A stretch of DNA of 44,608 nt from JAPXRI01 sp033813635 (GTDB taxonomy: Bacteria; Bacillota; Clostridia; Oscillospirales; QAMX01), in assembly GCA_033813635.1 (NCBI GenBank), contig JAPXRI010000022.1, positions 1 to 44,608 of the forward strand, written 5' to 3'. The notes beneath the pieces are model-generated. The model did no database searches and was not told where the DNA came from. It worked only from the letters and a program-made list of their open reading frames with translations. A program made the translations under genes and the position numbers. Shown here piece by piece: positions 34,352 to 42,065 of the stretch (positions are counted from its first letter, which is position 1; every line of letters starts with the position of its first letter).

Positions 34352-36262
34352 ATGTCGAGGGAGTACCAGGGCAGATATGTCTCCGGCAGAGGGGACGAGA
34401 AATGGTTTTCACTGATCGACAGGAGCTTTTCGATGCTCCGCCCGACACCCGAGCTGCCCTATCTCCAGATGCTCTACAACCCAACGGACGGCACGTTCAA
34501 GGAGGGCTTTATCTGGGGAAACGGCTGGTGGATTCAAAACAGCTACGGCTTCGCTCTGGGCGCGGTCCCGTTTTTGAACGAAAAATGGTCGCGCGTTTTG
34601 CAGAACTCGCTTGATCTGTTCTGGGACCGCATGGGCGACGGCAAACGCATCGGCAGCGACGACGGCAGGCCCAGGCCGCAGCACCGGGTATTCAACCTCG
34701 CCGCGCCGGACGGGGCGCTGGGCGACTGCGTTTTTCCGGGCGAGGGGATTATCTACAAACAGGGCGACGGCGATTTCGACCTCTACGACTGGTTTTACGA
34801 GGCGACGGCGGCCGGGCTTCTAATGCAGTCCGAACTCCTGCTCTTCGGGCGGGACAGGGCGAAAATCGCAGAATATCTCCCAAAAATGCGGCGCTCGATG
34901 GAGCATATCGAGAAAACCCGCGCCGGGAACGGGCTGTTTCTGGTCGGACCCTCGGCCAACCTGCTGGCGCCGAGCTACGGCGGCTCCTGGGACCCGGTAA
35001 AAAAGGCAATCGGAAAAGGGTATCTGACCGGGCTCGCGGTCACCTACGGCGCGGCGCTGCGGAACATGGCCGGGCTCGCCGAGCTCGCGGGGGACGCAGC
35101 TCTTTCCGCGCTCTGCCGGCAGCGGTTTGATAAAACCTCGGCGGCGCTGCCGCTTTTACTGACGCCGGAGGGGTATTTCGCAAAATCGATGGACCCGGAC
35201 GGGACGCTGCACGGCGTGTACGGCGCGGCAAAATACGGTTACCTCGAGGGCGTCTGCAACGTGGACGCGGTGGCGCTCGACATGGTTCCGCGCCGGATTG
35301 CGGAAATGATTTACGATAAGCTCTCGTCGGTGGAGGGTATACGGCCAGCGGGAGTGCTGTGCACAAATTACCCGCACCTGGACGACACATGCAAAAGCTA
35401 TCTGGACGCTACGTCCGCGCCAAACTCGCTGGGCTGGCTCTCCGGCGACTGGGTGGACGGGGGCTGCCGGGCGACAGTCGAGGGCCGGGCGATCCTCGCG
35501 TACCTAAGGCTCAATAAATTCGGCGACGCCTACCGCGCGGCGGACTACTATATGAAATGGGCCGAGGATTACCGGCAGGACGCGCCGCTCTCGCAGTGGG
35601 GGCGCAACACCCACAACCCCTGGGCAAACGAAAAGCCGGGAAAAGCATACGAGAGCTGTTCCCGGCCTGTGGGAGTGATGATCGACAATTTCGCTCCTGT
35701 CACCTGCCTTCTGCGTGGTCTGCTCTCCTACCGGGCGGACGCGCACGGGCTCTCCGTTGAGCCGCACATCCCGCTGGAGATCTCAGAGTATGTTCAGCGG
35801 GAACCGGTTTATTACAGCGGGCACAGGCTCTTTATCTCCGTGGCCAACGGGGATAAACAACCGGTGCTATATATAAACGGCAAAGCTGCCGGAGGGCTTT
35901 TCATCAGCGCCGAGTTCCTTTCCGAGTCGGCGCGCGGCGGGAAGCCTGTGCGAGTACATATCGACATGGCCGGCCGGGGCGATGCGGCGCGTGAGCCCGA
36001 ACCGGTGAAAACGGATATTGCTCTTGAGAGCGCGGTCCCTCTTTTACCGGAGGATTTGCGAAAGCTGTGCGAAAATCTCCCCGCCGCAGACGACAGCTAT
36101 GTGAGGGAGGCGCTTCAGGCGGCGGCCGCCCGGAGAATGATTCCGATGACAACGGAAAACTTCCGGCCGATGACGGGGGAAAAGCAGTCGAAAATCCTCG
36201 AGCTATACGACACCGCCGCGAGAAACCTCTGCGCGGGCGCGCTAAACGGAAAATCAAAGTAA
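34352..36262 (+). CDS. six-hairpin (alpha/alpha barrel) glycoside-hydrolase-like protein
   Basis: 636 residues without a signal peptide. The central part (about 35-480) shows the repeated amphipathic helix pairs and acidic/aromatic loops of six-hairpin glycosidases, for example GFIWGNGWWIQNSYGFALG, GDGDFDLYDWFYEAT, GYLEGVCNVDAVALDM and SGDWVDGGCRATVEGRAI. A C-terminal beta region (about 490-560: HGLSVEPHIPLEISEYV and LYINGKAAGG) is like the end of GH78/GH63-type enzymes. I cannot assign a CAZy family or the catalytic acids. It is cytoplasmic, so the substrate would be an imported oligosaccharide or glycoside. The start could also be GTG 34343; ATG 34352 follows GGTGG. It sits between URO-D-like and Gfo/Idh/MocA genes. 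Confidence 0.7.
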   Translation: MSREYQGRYVSGRGDEKWFSLIDRSFSMLRPTPELPYLQMLYNPTDGTFKEGFIWGNGWWIQNSYGFALGAVPFLNEKWSRVLQNSLDLFWDRMGDGKRIGSDDGRPRPQHRVFNLAAPDGALGDCVFPGEGIIYKQGDGDFDLYDWFYEATAAGLLMQSELLLFGRDRAKIAEYLPKMRRSMEHIEKTRAGNGLFLVGPSANLLAPSYGGSWDPVKKAIGKGYLTGLAVTYGAALRNMAGLAELAGDAALSALCRQRFDKTSAALPLLLTPEGYFAKSMDPDGTLHGVYGAAKYGYLEGVCNVDAVALDMVPRRIAEMIYDKLSSVEGIRPAGVLCTNYPHLDDTCKSYLDATSAPNSLGWLSGDWVDGGCRATVEGRAILAYLRLNKFGDAYRAADYYMKWAEDYRQDAPLSQWGRNTHNPWANEKPGKAYESCSRPVGVMIDNFAPVTCLLRGLLSYRADAHGLSVEPHIPLEISEYVQREPVYYSGHRLFISVANGDKQPVLYINGKAAGGLFISAEFLSESARGGKPVRVHIDMAGRGDAAREPEPVKTDIALESAVPLLPEDLRKLCENLPAADDSYVREALQAAAARRMIPMTTENFRPMTGEKQSKILELYDTAARNLCAGALNGKSK

Positions 36263-36288
36263 AATTTATATACGGAAAGGGAGATTAT

Positions 36289-37449
36289 ATGCAAAATCTG
36301 AACATCGGCCTTGTCGGGTACAAGTTCATGGGAAAAGCGCACAGCAACGCCTACAGCCGCCTCGGGATGTTCTTCGACTGCAGCGTGCAGGTTACTAAAA
36401 AGGCAATCTGCGGCAGAGATCAGAACTGGGTCGCGAAGTCGGCGGAGAAGTTCGGCTGGGAGAGCTGCGAGACCTCCTGGAAAAAGCTCGTCTCGCGGGA
36501 GGATATCGACGTTATCGACATCACCGCGCCCTCGAATGTCCACAAGGAGATCGCTCTCGCGGCCGCCGCGAACGGCAAGCATATTTTCTGCGAAAAGCCG
36601 CTCGCGCTGACGCTTTCCGACGCGCGGGAGATGTACGACGCGGCGGTTAAAAACAAGGTAAAGCACCAGATCGGCTTTAACTACCGCTTCGCGCCGGCGG
36701 TGCAGCTTGCGAAAAATATGATCGCCGCAGGCAAGCTCGGCACGATCCGCCATGTCCGCGCGTCGTATCTGCAGGATTTCATCATCGACCCGGATTTCCC
36801 GCTGGTCTGGCGGCTGCAAAAGGACGTCTGCGGGTCAGGCTCGCTGGGCGACCTCGGCGCACACTTTATCGACCTTGCGCGCTTTCTCGTCGGCGACATC
36901 AAAACCGTGATGGGGATGCAGAAGACCTTTATCAAAAAGCGCCCGATTGTCGAGCGAATGACCGGTCTCTCCGCGTCGGCGGCGGCCGACGCGCCGATGG
37001 GCGAAGTCGACGTCGACGACGGGACGGTATTCCTCGCCGAGTTCGAAAACGGCGCCCTCGGCGTGTTCGAGGCGACGCGCTTCGCGCAGGGACACAAAAA
37101 CGACCTCTCGATCGAGATAAACGGCGACAGGGGCAGCGTGAAATTCGTCTTTGAGCGGATGAACGAGCTGCAGTACTTCAGCGCGGACGACGAGCCTGGC
37201 CTTCAGGGCTTCCGGCTGATCCAGGCGAGCGAGGGCATTCACCCCTATATGCACGCCTGGTGGCCGGCCGGGCATGTGATCGGCTATGAGCACACGTTTG
37301 TGCACGAGATGTACGAATACGTCGAATCCATCGCAAACGACCGCCCCACCTCGCCAGATTTCTACGACGGCGTCAAGTGCTCGCAGATCATCGAGGCCGT
37401 GGAGCTCGCCTCCCAGCGCAGAGCCGCGGTGGACGTAGACAGTCTTTGA
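36289..37449 (+). CDS. Gfo/Idh/MocA family oxidoreductase
   Basis: 386 residues. The NAD-binding fold begins NIGLVGYKFMGKAHSNAY (residues 4-21, GxGxxG-like), with HIFCEKPLALTLSDA (about 100-114) keeping the EKP lysine. DLGAHFIDLARFLVGD (about 187-202) provides the catalytic-region His and Asp common in inositol/sugar dehydrogenases. Unlike the relative at 17908-19038, the motifs here are intact. ATG 36289 has AAAGGGAG at ideal distance. It is the last gene of the first island operon, 26 bases after the glycosidase-like gene, and ends at a strong terminator. Likely role: oxidising or epimerising the released sugar. Confidence 0.9.
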   Translation: MQNLNIGLVGYKFMGKAHSNAYSRLGMFFDCSVQVTKKAICGRDQNWVAKSAEKFGWESCETSWKKLVSREDIDVIDITAPSNVHKEIALAAAANGKHIFCEKPLALTLSDAREMYDAAVKNKVKHQIGFNYRFAPAVQLAKNMIAAGKLGTIRHVRASYLQDFIIDPDFPLVWRLQKDVCGSGSLGDLGAHFIDLARFLVGDIKTVMGMQKTFIKKRPIVERMTGLSASAAADAPMGEVDVDDGTVFLAEFENGALGVFEATRFAQGHKNDLSIEINGDRGSVKFVFERMNELQYFSADDEPGLQGFRLIQASEGIHPYMHAWWPAGHVIGYEHTFVHEMYEYVESIANDRPTSPDFYDGVKCSQIIEAVELASQRRAAVDVDSL

Positions 37450-37463
37450 AAAATGTTTAAAGG

Positions 37464-37492
37464 GGTCGCGGCTTTCACCGCGGCCTTTTTTT
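37464..37492 (+). terminator. intrinsic terminator after the first island operon
   Basis: GGTCGCGG (37464-37471) pairs with CCGCGGCC (37478-37485) around a 6-base loop, followed by seven T (37486-37492). Confidence 0.9.
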
Positions 37493-37522
37493 ATTCGTCC
37501 GTATTTGAAAATCTGCAAAAGC

Positions 37523-37551
37523 TTGCGCGTTTACAGTAAATATGCTATATT
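37523..37551 (+). promoter_or_regulatory. promoter of the second island operon (extended -10)
   Basis: TTGCGC (37523-37528), a 17-base spacer ending ATGC and TATATT (37546-37551). The ribosome site AGGAGG and ATG 37581 follow. Confidence 0.65.
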
Positions 37552-37580
37552 GGTGAAAACACATTCTAGGAGGCTTTGAT

Positions 37581-39287
37581 ATGCCGGAGAGAAAAACGGT
37601 CGTGATATCAGATTTGGGGAGTGCTCTGCCGGAGGACGCGGCGGTCCCTCGTGTGACGCCGGATAAGTGGCAGGCGGTGCCCTACGTCTGCGACGAATTC
37701 ACCGGGACGATGGTGATCGCCCACGGGACGATGCGCGTCCCCGATCTGACCCTTGACCCCGGGCTTTCCGGGTGGTACCGGGTTTTTACCGGCATGCTCC
37801 ACACCGTCGGAGACGATGGCGCGGCCAACCTGACCGGGTTCCGGCTTTCGGAAGACAAATACCCCCGCTATTTCGAGCACGGCTTTTACGGAGATTTCGC
37901 CCGCGCGCCCTATTTGATGGAGGCCGAATGGAAGGCCGCGGACATGACCGGGCAGAAGGTGCATATCCTCCACCCGGAGGGCGGTCACCCCTGCCTTTCG
38001 AACGCGGCGTTCCTGAAATTCGTGCCGATGGACGACGCCGAGGTATTGTCCGAGCTTGCGGACAGGGAGAATAAGGCAAACAAAAAACTGATCGCGGTAC
38101 ACGACATGCATTCGGCTTTCTATTATAACAACCCGCAGACTTCCGGCGATATCGCCGCGGAGCTTGAGCCTTTGGCGGAGAGCGACGCGGGACATGTGAT
38201 GCTCGAATACTACGCGGACGTCCGGGACCCGGCGTTTACCCACAACTTTTTCGTCAGTATGGACGGGTACGGCTGCTTTACCGGGGAAGGAGACCGGTTC
38301 TTCCACACCGCGCGGGCCGGCTTTGTCCGCCGGGGCGAGGATTTTTACGCCGCGTTCGCCGACTACGCCCACGAGCTCGGGCTTAAGGTCGGCTTTTCAT
38401 ACCGGATGAACATGTTCGCGGCTCAGCCCCCATGGGACGTGGGCTTCAACACGGTGATCTACCGCGAGCACCCGGAGTGGCGCTGCGTCGACCGGGACGG
38501 CTCCGAGATCGCGAGACTCTCATACGCGTTCCCCGAGGTATCCGGGACAGTCGTGGACCTGTTTCGCAGAATGCTCCGCTCCGGTTGCGACGGGGTGCAC
38601 CTGCTTTTCTGCCGGGGCGTGCCGAACCTGCTCTACGAAAAACCGCTGACCGACGCGTTTACCCGGGAGACCGGGCTCGACGCGTTCTCCCTCGCGGAGG
38701 AAGACGAGCGGTATATCGACTTTCGCTGCCGGTATTTTACTGAAAATTTCATGATTCCGCTGAAAAAAGCGCTTACGGAGGAGGCCGAAAGACTCGGCCG
38801 TACAGAGCCGCCGTTTATCTCCGTCCACGCCCTGGCCGACAGGCGGACCAACCGGTTTTTCGCGCTGGACCTCGAGGACTGGGCAAGGCGCGGTCTGATT
38901 GATATCGCCGTCGGTTACCCCTCGGTGATGACCGCGCCGGAGGATTTTTGCTACAATAAGCAGCTAAGCGTCGACCTTGCGTTCTACGCCGGACTGAAAA
39001 GCTCAGGCATCGAAACCGGGGCCGACATTTTACCCAGGGGCGTCGGCCCGGAAGAGATCGTCCGCCGGGCAAATCAGGTCTACGACGCCGGGCTCGACCA
39101 TGTGGCGCTGTGGGACACAAACTCGTACACCGCCCGGAAAACCTTCTGGCCGGTCGTCCGCCGGCTCGGGCACAGGGATTTGCTGAAAACCCCCGGCGCG
39201 CTGCCTGAGAGGCCCGTCCGCTATATCCGCGTGATGAAAATGAACGGCTTGAAGCTTGACAAATACAACCCGTGGTGGTGCTTATAA
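37581..39287 (+). CDS. TIM-barrel glycosidase-like protein of unknown activity
   Basis: 568 residues without a signal peptide. Residues 1-170 look like a beta-sandwich (GLSGWYRVFTGMLHTVGDD, then YLMEAEWKAADMTGQKVHIL). From about 190 a (beta/alpha)8 barrel follows, with GLKVGFSYRMNM, IYREHPEWRCVDRDGSEIA, YAFPEVSGTVVDLFRRML and CDGVHLLFCRGVP. The order HPEW, DG, PEV, DG-h-h is that of GHL/DUF4015-like glycosidase-fold proteins. Where those usually read DGIHLDxxRxP, this has DGVHLLFCRGVP, so the expected acidic residue is replaced by Leu. The C-terminus (YNPWWCL) is aromatic. It opens a three-gene transcript: its stop overlaps the aldolase start (TAATG). Function unknown. Confidence 0.7.
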   Translation: MPERKTVVISDLGSALPEDAAVPRVTPDKWQAVPYVCDEFTGTMVIAHGTMRVPDLTLDPGLSGWYRVFTGMLHTVGDDGAANLTGFRLSEDKYPRYFEHGFYGDFARAPYLMEAEWKAADMTGQKVHILHPEGGHPCLSNAAFLKFVPMDDAEVLSELADRENKANKKLIAVHDMHSAFYYNNPQTSGDIAAELEPLAESDAGHVMLEYYADVRDPAFTHNFFVSMDGYGCFTGEGDRFFHTARAGFVRRGEDFYAAFADYAHELGLKVGFSYRMNMFAAQPPWDVGFNTVIYREHPEWRCVDRDGSEIARLSYAFPEVSGTVVDLFRRMLRSGCDGVHLLFCRGVPNLLYEKPLTDAFTRETGLDAFSLAEEDERYIDFRCRYFTENFMIPLKKALTEEAERLGRTEPPFISVHALADRRTNRFFALDLEDWARRGLIDIAVGYPSVMTAPEDFCYNKQLSVDLAFYAGLKSSGIETGADILPRGVGPEEIVRRANQVYDAGLDHVALWDTNSYTARKTFWPVVRRLGHRDLLKTPGALPERPVRYIRVMKMNGLKLDKYNPWWCL

Positions 39288-40075
39288 TGGATACTCTCGC
39301 CAAACTGAAACTGCGCCTTAAAAACCGGGAGCAGGTTTTTATGCCTTCGCTCCCGCCCGAGGCGGCTTACGCCGCGAAGGCTTACGCCGGGGCGGGCGTG
39401 GATTGCATGCTGATTGATGCGGAGCATTCCCCCGTCGGCATCGAAACTCTCCGGCGCGCGCTTGCCGCCTGCCGCGCGGCCGACCTGCCGGCGATCGTCC
39501 GCGTACCGGACGCGTTCTACGCGTTCATCTCGCGAACGCTGGACGCCGGGGCGGACGGCATTATGGTCCCCCGCGTAGAATCGCTCGCGCAGGTGGAGAT
39601 CGCGGTGTCCTCCTCGAAATTCCCGCCTGTTGGCAGAAAGGGCTGCGGCGGCCCCGGCATATTCAGGCCCGGGGAGAGCGTTTCGGATTTTAACCGGAAC
39701 CGCGTTTTGTTCATCCAGATCGAGTCCCCCGCGGGGATCGATCTGCTTCCGGACATGCTCGGCCGTTACGGCGGGCAAATCGACGGCGTAATTGTGGGGC
39801 CGGCGGACCTCTCGATCGCGCTGGGCATCCCTCTCGAGTTTGAAAACCCGCTGCTCGCGGATGAAATCCGCCGTCTGATCGGCGTCTGCCGCCGATACGA
39901 AAAATCCTGCGGCATGTACCTCTCGGACCTCGGCGCGGCGGCGCGCTGGGAGCGCGAGGGTATGAACGTGCTGTGGACCTCCGACGCCGGGCAGTTCGCC
40001 GCCGCGGGCGCGGCTGAGTTTGTTCGCAGGGTTCGCGGCTTAAATCCGGCCGCGGGAGGGAACAGAAATGGATAA
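39287..40075 (+). CDS. HpcH/HpaI family class II aldolase
   Basis: 262 residues, the family length. CMLIDAEHSP contains the catalytic His47; ADGIMVPRVESLAQ, the metal-ligand Glu in FIQIESPAGIDLL and the Asp in GPADLSIALG follow, the pattern of 2-keto-3-deoxy acid and HKHD aldolases. It would split a 2-keto-3-deoxy sugar acid or similar into pyruvate and an aldehyde in the cytoplasm. KGCGGPGIFRPGES takes the place of the usual RGVGxxRAxxYG loop, so the substrate pocket is unusual. ATG 39287 overlaps the previous stop and the 3' end overlaps the amidohydrolase by eight bases: strict translational coupling. Confidence 0.87.
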   Translation: MDTLAKLKLRLKNREQVFMPSLPPEAAYAAKAYAGAGVDCMLIDAEHSPVGIETLRRALAACRAADLPAIVRVPDAFYAFISRTLDAGADGIMVPRVESLAQVEIAVSSSKFPPVGRKGCGGPGIFRPGESVSDFNRNRVLFIQIESPAGIDLLPDMLGRYGGQIDGVIVGPADLSIALGIPLEFENPLLADEIRRLIGVCRRYEKSCGMYLSDLGAAARWEREGMNVLWTSDAGQFAAAGAAEFVRRVRGLNPAAGGNRNG

Positions 40076-41309
40076 CCTGCGCCAACTCGCGGCGGCGACT
40101 CCGTTTTTCGACACCCACAGCCATACAGTCGCGCCGTCCGACGGCCGGAATGCTCCCGGGCTCGCCGAGCGGTTGGTCAACCTCGCCTGCCGCCCGACGT
40201 TTTTATCCGCCGGAATGGACCCCGGACTTTTATCCCGCATCGCCTCCGGCCGGGCCGACCCCGACGAGGCCAGGCGCGCGGTTTTAGCTTTTCTCCCCTA
40301 TGTAGAGACCACCTCCGCGCTCCGCGCGACGATACGCGGAGCGTTCCTCTGCGCCGGGCTAGACGGCGACCGCATCACGGGCGAGAATTACGACGCGCTG
40401 GAGCGCGCCCTCGCCTCGCCTTCCGCCTTAAGCCGGGCGCAATACGCGAAACGCTTCAATATCGGGCGCGTGGCGCTGAATCTTAACTCCGCCCAGGGCG
40501 CCGAGCTTATCTGCCGCGGAGACGAGCCGCCGGAGAAAAACGATCCGTTCGCGCTGATCCCGACGTTCGACGCCCACGCGCTGGACCCGCGTTCGGCGCC
40601 GGTGAAAAAATATGCGCGGTTTTTAGGATGCTCCCTCGGCACGCTATCCGAGTACTACTCTTTTATCGAAATGCTCCTCGACTGTTTTATCAGCCGCTGC
40701 GGCGTTTGCGGGCTCAAGGTGAGCGAACAGTACTTCCGCCGGCTTGACTACGCGAAAAGCGACCGCGGGGAAGCAGAAAGGCTCTATCTCTCGGGAGAAA
40801 ACGGCGTCGAGGACAAGGCGCTCGCTGACGACATCGCAAACTTCATCTTAGGTCTCGCGGAAAGGCGCGGACTGACCGTACAGCTCCACACCGGGATGCT
40901 CTGGGGCGAGCCGGACGTCTCTAGTGTCCACCCAAGCGACCTCTGCGCCGCGATAAAGCGGTTCCCGGGGGTAAAATTCGACCTTCTGCACCTCGGCTTT
41001 CCGCACCTCGGCGAGGCCGCGGCGATCGCGCTGAACGCGCCAAACGCCTATCTCAATTTGAGCTGGCTCCCGCTGATCTCCGAAAAACTGGCCGAGGACT
41101 GGCTTGTCAGGCTTCTCCAAATGGTCCCGCTGAATAAAATCACGTTCGGGACGGATGTTTTCGATTTCGAGACCCTCTGCGGCGCGGTGGAGATGATACG
41201 GGATATAGTCGCCCGGGCCGCCGCACGCTTTCCCGGAAGGGAAAAAGAGGTTATCCGCCGTCTGCTTTGGGAAAACGCGGAAGAATTGTATCGGGTTAAA
41301 AGGCTTTAG
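40068..41309 (+). CDS. amidohydrolase superfamily protein
   Basis: 413 residues. The metal-site HxH is in FFDTHSHT (His17, His19); VQLHTGMLWGE, FDLLHLGFPHLGE and ITFGTDVFDFETL supply the later His and Asp ligands of an Amidohydro_2-type barrel. Related proteins include lactonases, decarboxylases and uronate isomerases; ALDPRS and the long insertion at about 60-190 do not decide between them. Its start overlaps the aldolase gene. A lactonase or isomerase step in sugar-acid breakdown would fit the neighbours but is inference. No clear terminator follows in the 140-base gap. Confidence 0.82.
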   Translation: MDNLRQLAAATPFFDTHSHTVAPSDGRNAPGLAERLVNLACRPTFLSAGMDPGLLSRIASGRADPDEARRAVLAFLPYVETTSALRATIRGAFLCAGLDGDRITGENYDALERALASPSALSRAQYAKRFNIGRVALNLNSAQGAELICRGDEPPEKNDPFALIPTFDAHALDPRSAPVKKYARFLGCSLGTLSEYYSFIEMLLDCFISRCGVCGLKVSEQYFRRLDYAKSDRGEAERLYLSGENGVEDKALADDIANFILGLAERRGLTVQLHTGMLWGEPDVSSVHPSDLCAAIKRFPGVKFDLLHLGFPHLGEAAAIALNAPNAYLNLSWLPLISEKLAEDWLVRLLQMVPLNKITFGTDVFDFETLCGAVEMIRDIVARAAARFPGREKEVIRRLLWENAEELYRVKRL

Positions 41310-41451
41310 ACGGGTAAAAAGAAAATATCGCAATATTCTATTATTATTTCTTGATATTTTTGTTCTATTGATTTATCATAATATTAACTTCGGATTTCCG
41401 TTACGGCACCGCGGTGAAAACGAGTTATATTATGATAAAGGAGAGCGCAAA

Positions 41452-42018
41452 ATGAGAAAAATCGGTTTGATATCCGTTATTCTCAGCGTTTTATTATCTT
41501 TCGCGGCATGTGGGACGGGTAGCCGGACCGGTGCTGATACTTCGGTCACTTCCGGGGGAACAACGACGGTCTCAGGCACGACGGTTCCGGAGGGAAAGCA
41601 GCTTTCCGCGATTGAAAACACGAAGAAATATACCGTTACAGCCGCCGATATTACACCGGAGGACGCCGCGCGGAAATTAGCTGTTTTGTTTATTGACGAC
41701 TTGAAAACCGCGTCGGACGAACGCACCTTCCGTTTCACCGCGTATAAAGACCTCAGCGTCACCGTATCCCGCGCCACCGAACTTTCAAGCGAGGTATCGG
41801 CCGAATACGGCGTTCTGCCAAGTGAAATATCCGAGAACAAATGGATCGTGGAAATAGCCGTTTCGTTTCAGTTTGAAGGCAGTTACGCAGTCATCGGCCC
41901 CTCGGGCGGCGGCTGGTACAGTGCGCTCTATCAGGGGAGTAAAATCGGTTTTCTGATGACAAAAGACGGGAATACCTATACGCTGCGCTCACGCAATGAC
42001 ACCGTCAACGGGCGGTAA
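41452..42018 (+). CDS. lipoprotein of unknown function
   Basis: 188 residues. The signal peptide ends in the lipobox SFAAC (Cys about 20) and a Ser/Thr/Gly-rich linker (about 21-50, SGGTTTVSGTT) leads into a compact domain with EDAARKLAVLFIDDL and beta-rich ENKWIVEIAVSFQFEG. The latter half resembles NTF2-like or DUF4829-type small extracellular domains, but I cannot assign it. ATG 41452 has AAAGGAGAG upstream. It is followed by the terminator at 42035-42061. Its membership of the island is uncertain. Confidence 0.75.
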   Translation: MRKIGLISVILSVLLSFAACGTGSRTGADTSVTSGGTTTVSGTTVPEGKQLSAIENTKKYTVTAADITPEDAARKLAVLFIDDLKTASDERTFRFTAYKDLSVTVSRATELSSEVSAEYGVLPSEISENKWIVEIAVSFQFEGSYAVIGPSGGGWYSALYQGSKIGFLMTKDGNTYTLRSRNDTVNGR

Positions 42019-42034
42019 ACCGGATTTTTGGAAA

Positions 42035-42061
42035 CGGTCCGCGGAAATTCTCCGCGGACCG
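42035..42061. terminator. bidirectional terminator
   Basis: An 11-bp perfect stem, CGGTCCGCGGA (42035-42045) and TCCGCGGACCG (42051-42061), with a 5-base loop, between convergent genes; a CGTTTTAA tail follows rightward. Confidence 0.8.
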
Positions 42062-42065
42062 CGTT

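Noticed and set aside
34409..36257. antisense frames opposite the glycosidase-like gene
   Set aside because: Arg/Pro-rich translation and no start signals; the plus-strand gene is far better supported.
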